The position numbers and the translations under genes were made by a program. Shown in pieces: positions 11,962-13,028 of a stretch of 13,028 nucleotides of DNA. Location of the stretch: contig DBRI01000012.1 of NCBI GenBank assembly GCA_002306295.1, positions 964-13,991 on the forward strand. The letters are read 5' to 3'. This DNA comes from Patescibacteria group bacterium UBA1372 (GTDB lineage: Bacteria > Patescibacteriota > Microgenomatia > UBA12405). The stretch's first letter is position 1, and the number at the start of each line of letters is the position of its first letter. Below the pieces are notes generated by a model. That model was given only the letters and a program-made list of their open reading frames with translations, did no database searches and was not told the DNA's origin.

Positions 11962-12903
11962 ATGATTTGGTATTTAATTTTGATAGTGGCAGCTTTTTTG
12001 GTATTGTGGTCTTCATCTGATTTGGTATTGGAGGGAGTGACCTATCTAGCAGCAAAGGTAAAATTAGCTGATTTTTGGGTGTCTTTCTTTGTGCTGGGTA
12101 TGGCAATGTCAGCGCCGGAGATTTCAGTTGGTATCAATTCGGTTGTTGACCAGTTACCAGAAGTGTATACGGGTAATTTATTGGGTTCAACAATGGCAAT
12201 TTTTTTGATGGTGATACCAGTAATGGCAATATTAGGAAATGGAGTAACTTTGATAGGTAAACTGCAAAACCGAAAGATTTTAGCTTGTTTTGGCTTGATA
12301 TCAATACCGTTTTTGTTGATGGTGGATAATAAGCTAAATATTTGGGAAGGTTTGGTGTGTGTGATGGGTTACATAGCTTTGGGGATATATTTTGGAAAAG
12401 GCGCAAAAGAGGAAAAAGTAGTCAATAGTTTTAATAGAATTAAACTTAGATTAAAACCTTGGTTTCCCGAGATGGTTAAGTTTGTATTTGGGGTTAGTCT
12501 GATATTGTTTTCAGGAAATGTACTTTTAGATAGTATAAGCTTTTTAGTAAAGAGCAGTGGTAAATCCTTTTATGTTTTAAGTTTTTTTTTATTGTCGATA
12601 GGGACAACTGCTCCTGAGTTGATGTTGGTAATAAAGTCTCTGATAAGTAAGAGAAGGGAAGTGGCTTTTGGAGGATATTTGGGATCGGCTGTGGCCAATA
12701 GCATGCTTTTTGGTTTATTTTCTGTTGCGGTTGGTGGTTTTTTAACTGAACAGGGTATTTATTTTGCGGTTTTGGGTGGTTCGTTTGTGTTGGGCATGAT
12801 TTTATTTTATTTATTCTCAAAGTCAAAAGATGAATTATCCAGACAGGAAGGTTTGGCGTTAATTGGAATTTATATAGTGATTGTGATGCTAACAGGTTTA
12901 TAA
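11962..12903 (+). CDS. CaCA-family cation (Ca2+/Na+) exchanger
   Basis: The 313-aa membrane protein has about ten hydrophobic segments in two inverted halves, the length of bacterial CaCA (YrbG-like) exchangers. The alpha-1 repeat has GMAMSAPEISVGINS (46-60) and GNLLGSTMAIF (71-81). The alpha-2 repeat has GTTAPELMLVIKS (214-226) and GGYLGSAVANSMLFG (237-251). The ion-binding glutamates are kept in both APE motifs (E53, E219). The usual GT-S-LPE is GMAMSAPE in the first half, and the second-half GN is GG, so ion preference may differ from characterised Ca2+ exchangers. A basic cytoplasmic loop near 145-170 joins the halves. It follows the Nramp-like gene by 9 nt on the same strand. Confidence 0.88.
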   Translation: MIWYLILIVAAFLVLWSSSDLVLEGVTYLAAKVKLADFWVSFFVLGMAMSAPEISVGINSVVDQLPEVYTGNLLGSTMAIFLMVIPVMAILGNGVTLIGKLQNRKILACFGLISIPFLLMVDNKLNIWEGLVCVMGYIALGIYFGKGAKEEKVVNSFNRIKLRLKPWFPEMVKFVFGVSLILFSGNVLLDSISFLVKSSGKSFYVLSFFLLSIGTTAPELMLVIKSLISKRREVAFGGYLGSAVANSMLFGLFSVAVGGFLTEQGIYFAVLGGSFVLGMILFYLFSKSKDELSRQEGLALIGIYIVIVMLTGL

Positions 12904-12910
12904 TTCGCGC

Positions 12911-12939
12911 TTGACTAGTAGTAAAAAAAACTTCATACT
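12911..12939 (+). promoter_or_regulatory. Promoter for the gene at 12946, leaderless type
   Basis: TTGACT (12911-12916) is five of six to the -35 consensus; a 17-nt spacer leads to CATACT (12934-12939), four of six to the -10 consensus. ATG follows 6 nt later at 12946, where transcription would be expected to start. This is the best promoter match in the window. Confidence 0.6.
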
Positions 12940-12945
12940 GAGTGT

Positions 12946-13028
12946 ATGAAAGATATTGATAGAAATTCTAGAACATTGATAGTATGTTTTGTAATTGCAA
13001 TTTTTGGTTTGGTACCATTGAGATTTTA
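12946..13028 (+). CDS. Start of an unidentified gene with N-terminal membrane segment (cut by window edge)
   Basis: The frame is open from ATG 12946 to the right edge, 27 codons. It reads MKDIDRNSRTLIVCFVIAIF and continues GLVPLRF: a short polar, basic start followed by a hydrophobic segment, as in a signal anchor or signal peptide. It is placed as a gene mainly because a good promoter lies immediately upstream. Function cannot be judged from this fragment. Confidence 0.5.
   Translation, partial: MKDIDRNSRTLIVCFVIAIFGLVPLRF

Overview
The window looks like a piece of a Candidate Phyla Radiation (Patescibacteria) genome, probably Microgenomates-like. It is AT-rich and uses the standard code with TGA as stop. 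Competence ComEC is split into separate channel and metallo-hydrolase genes, both tRNAs lack an encoded CCA, and there are essentially no Shine-Dalgarno sequences. Instead, genes overlap by 4 nt or start about 6 nt after a -10-like box, as in leaderless transcripts. The + strand is G-rich over C throughout, even where genes lie on the - strand, so + is probably the leading strand. The lineage is an inference; there is no rRNA or marker phylogeny here.

Layout. (1) Positions 1-2887 hold a - strand operon: a membrane protein with a histidine-kinase-like dimerisation helix but no ATPase domain, a four-helix-bundle (23S-IVS type) protein, a secreted beta-rich WxL-like protein, and a DUF916-like chaperone or adhesin fragment that runs off the left edge. 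A RAYT (REP-associated tyrosine transposase) gene of opposite orientation sits between the last two. (2) Positions 2909-5866 are a + strand competence operon: comEA, a second RAYT gene joined at both ends by 4-nt overlaps, the comEC channel, and the comEC hydrolase. (3) Positions 5900-8653 are leuS, carrying several in-frame repeat-derived inserts. (4) Positions 8654-10524 are a gene desert holding tRNA-Arg(CCT), tRNA-Pro(CGG), two hairpins between and after them, and a dense cluster of unrelated palindromes that includes an interrupted copy of the tRNA-Pro 5' end. (5) Positions 10525-12903 encode two transporters, a divergent Nramp relative lacking the canonical metal motifs and a CaCA-type cation exchanger, followed by the start of another gene with a leaderless promoter.

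The most striking signal is a family of REP/REPIN-like elements. Each unit is a 20-bp palindrome flanked by GTAG on the left and/or GTAC on the right. At least three unrelated palindrome sequences share this format. Units lie in frame inside coding regions: as inverted doublets at the equivalent loop of both RAYT genes and at the C-terminus of ComEC, and as singlets flanking the SLBB domain of ComEA and in a cytoplasmic loop of ComEC. All keep the same reading phase. This suggests RAYT-driven elements that behave as protein linkers and are concentrated in a DNA-uptake operon. Separate dispersed-repeat families (a heptamer near ATTTAAG, A/C-rich repeats and a C-rich hairpin) are also translated: in LeuS, in a signal peptide and at gene junctions.
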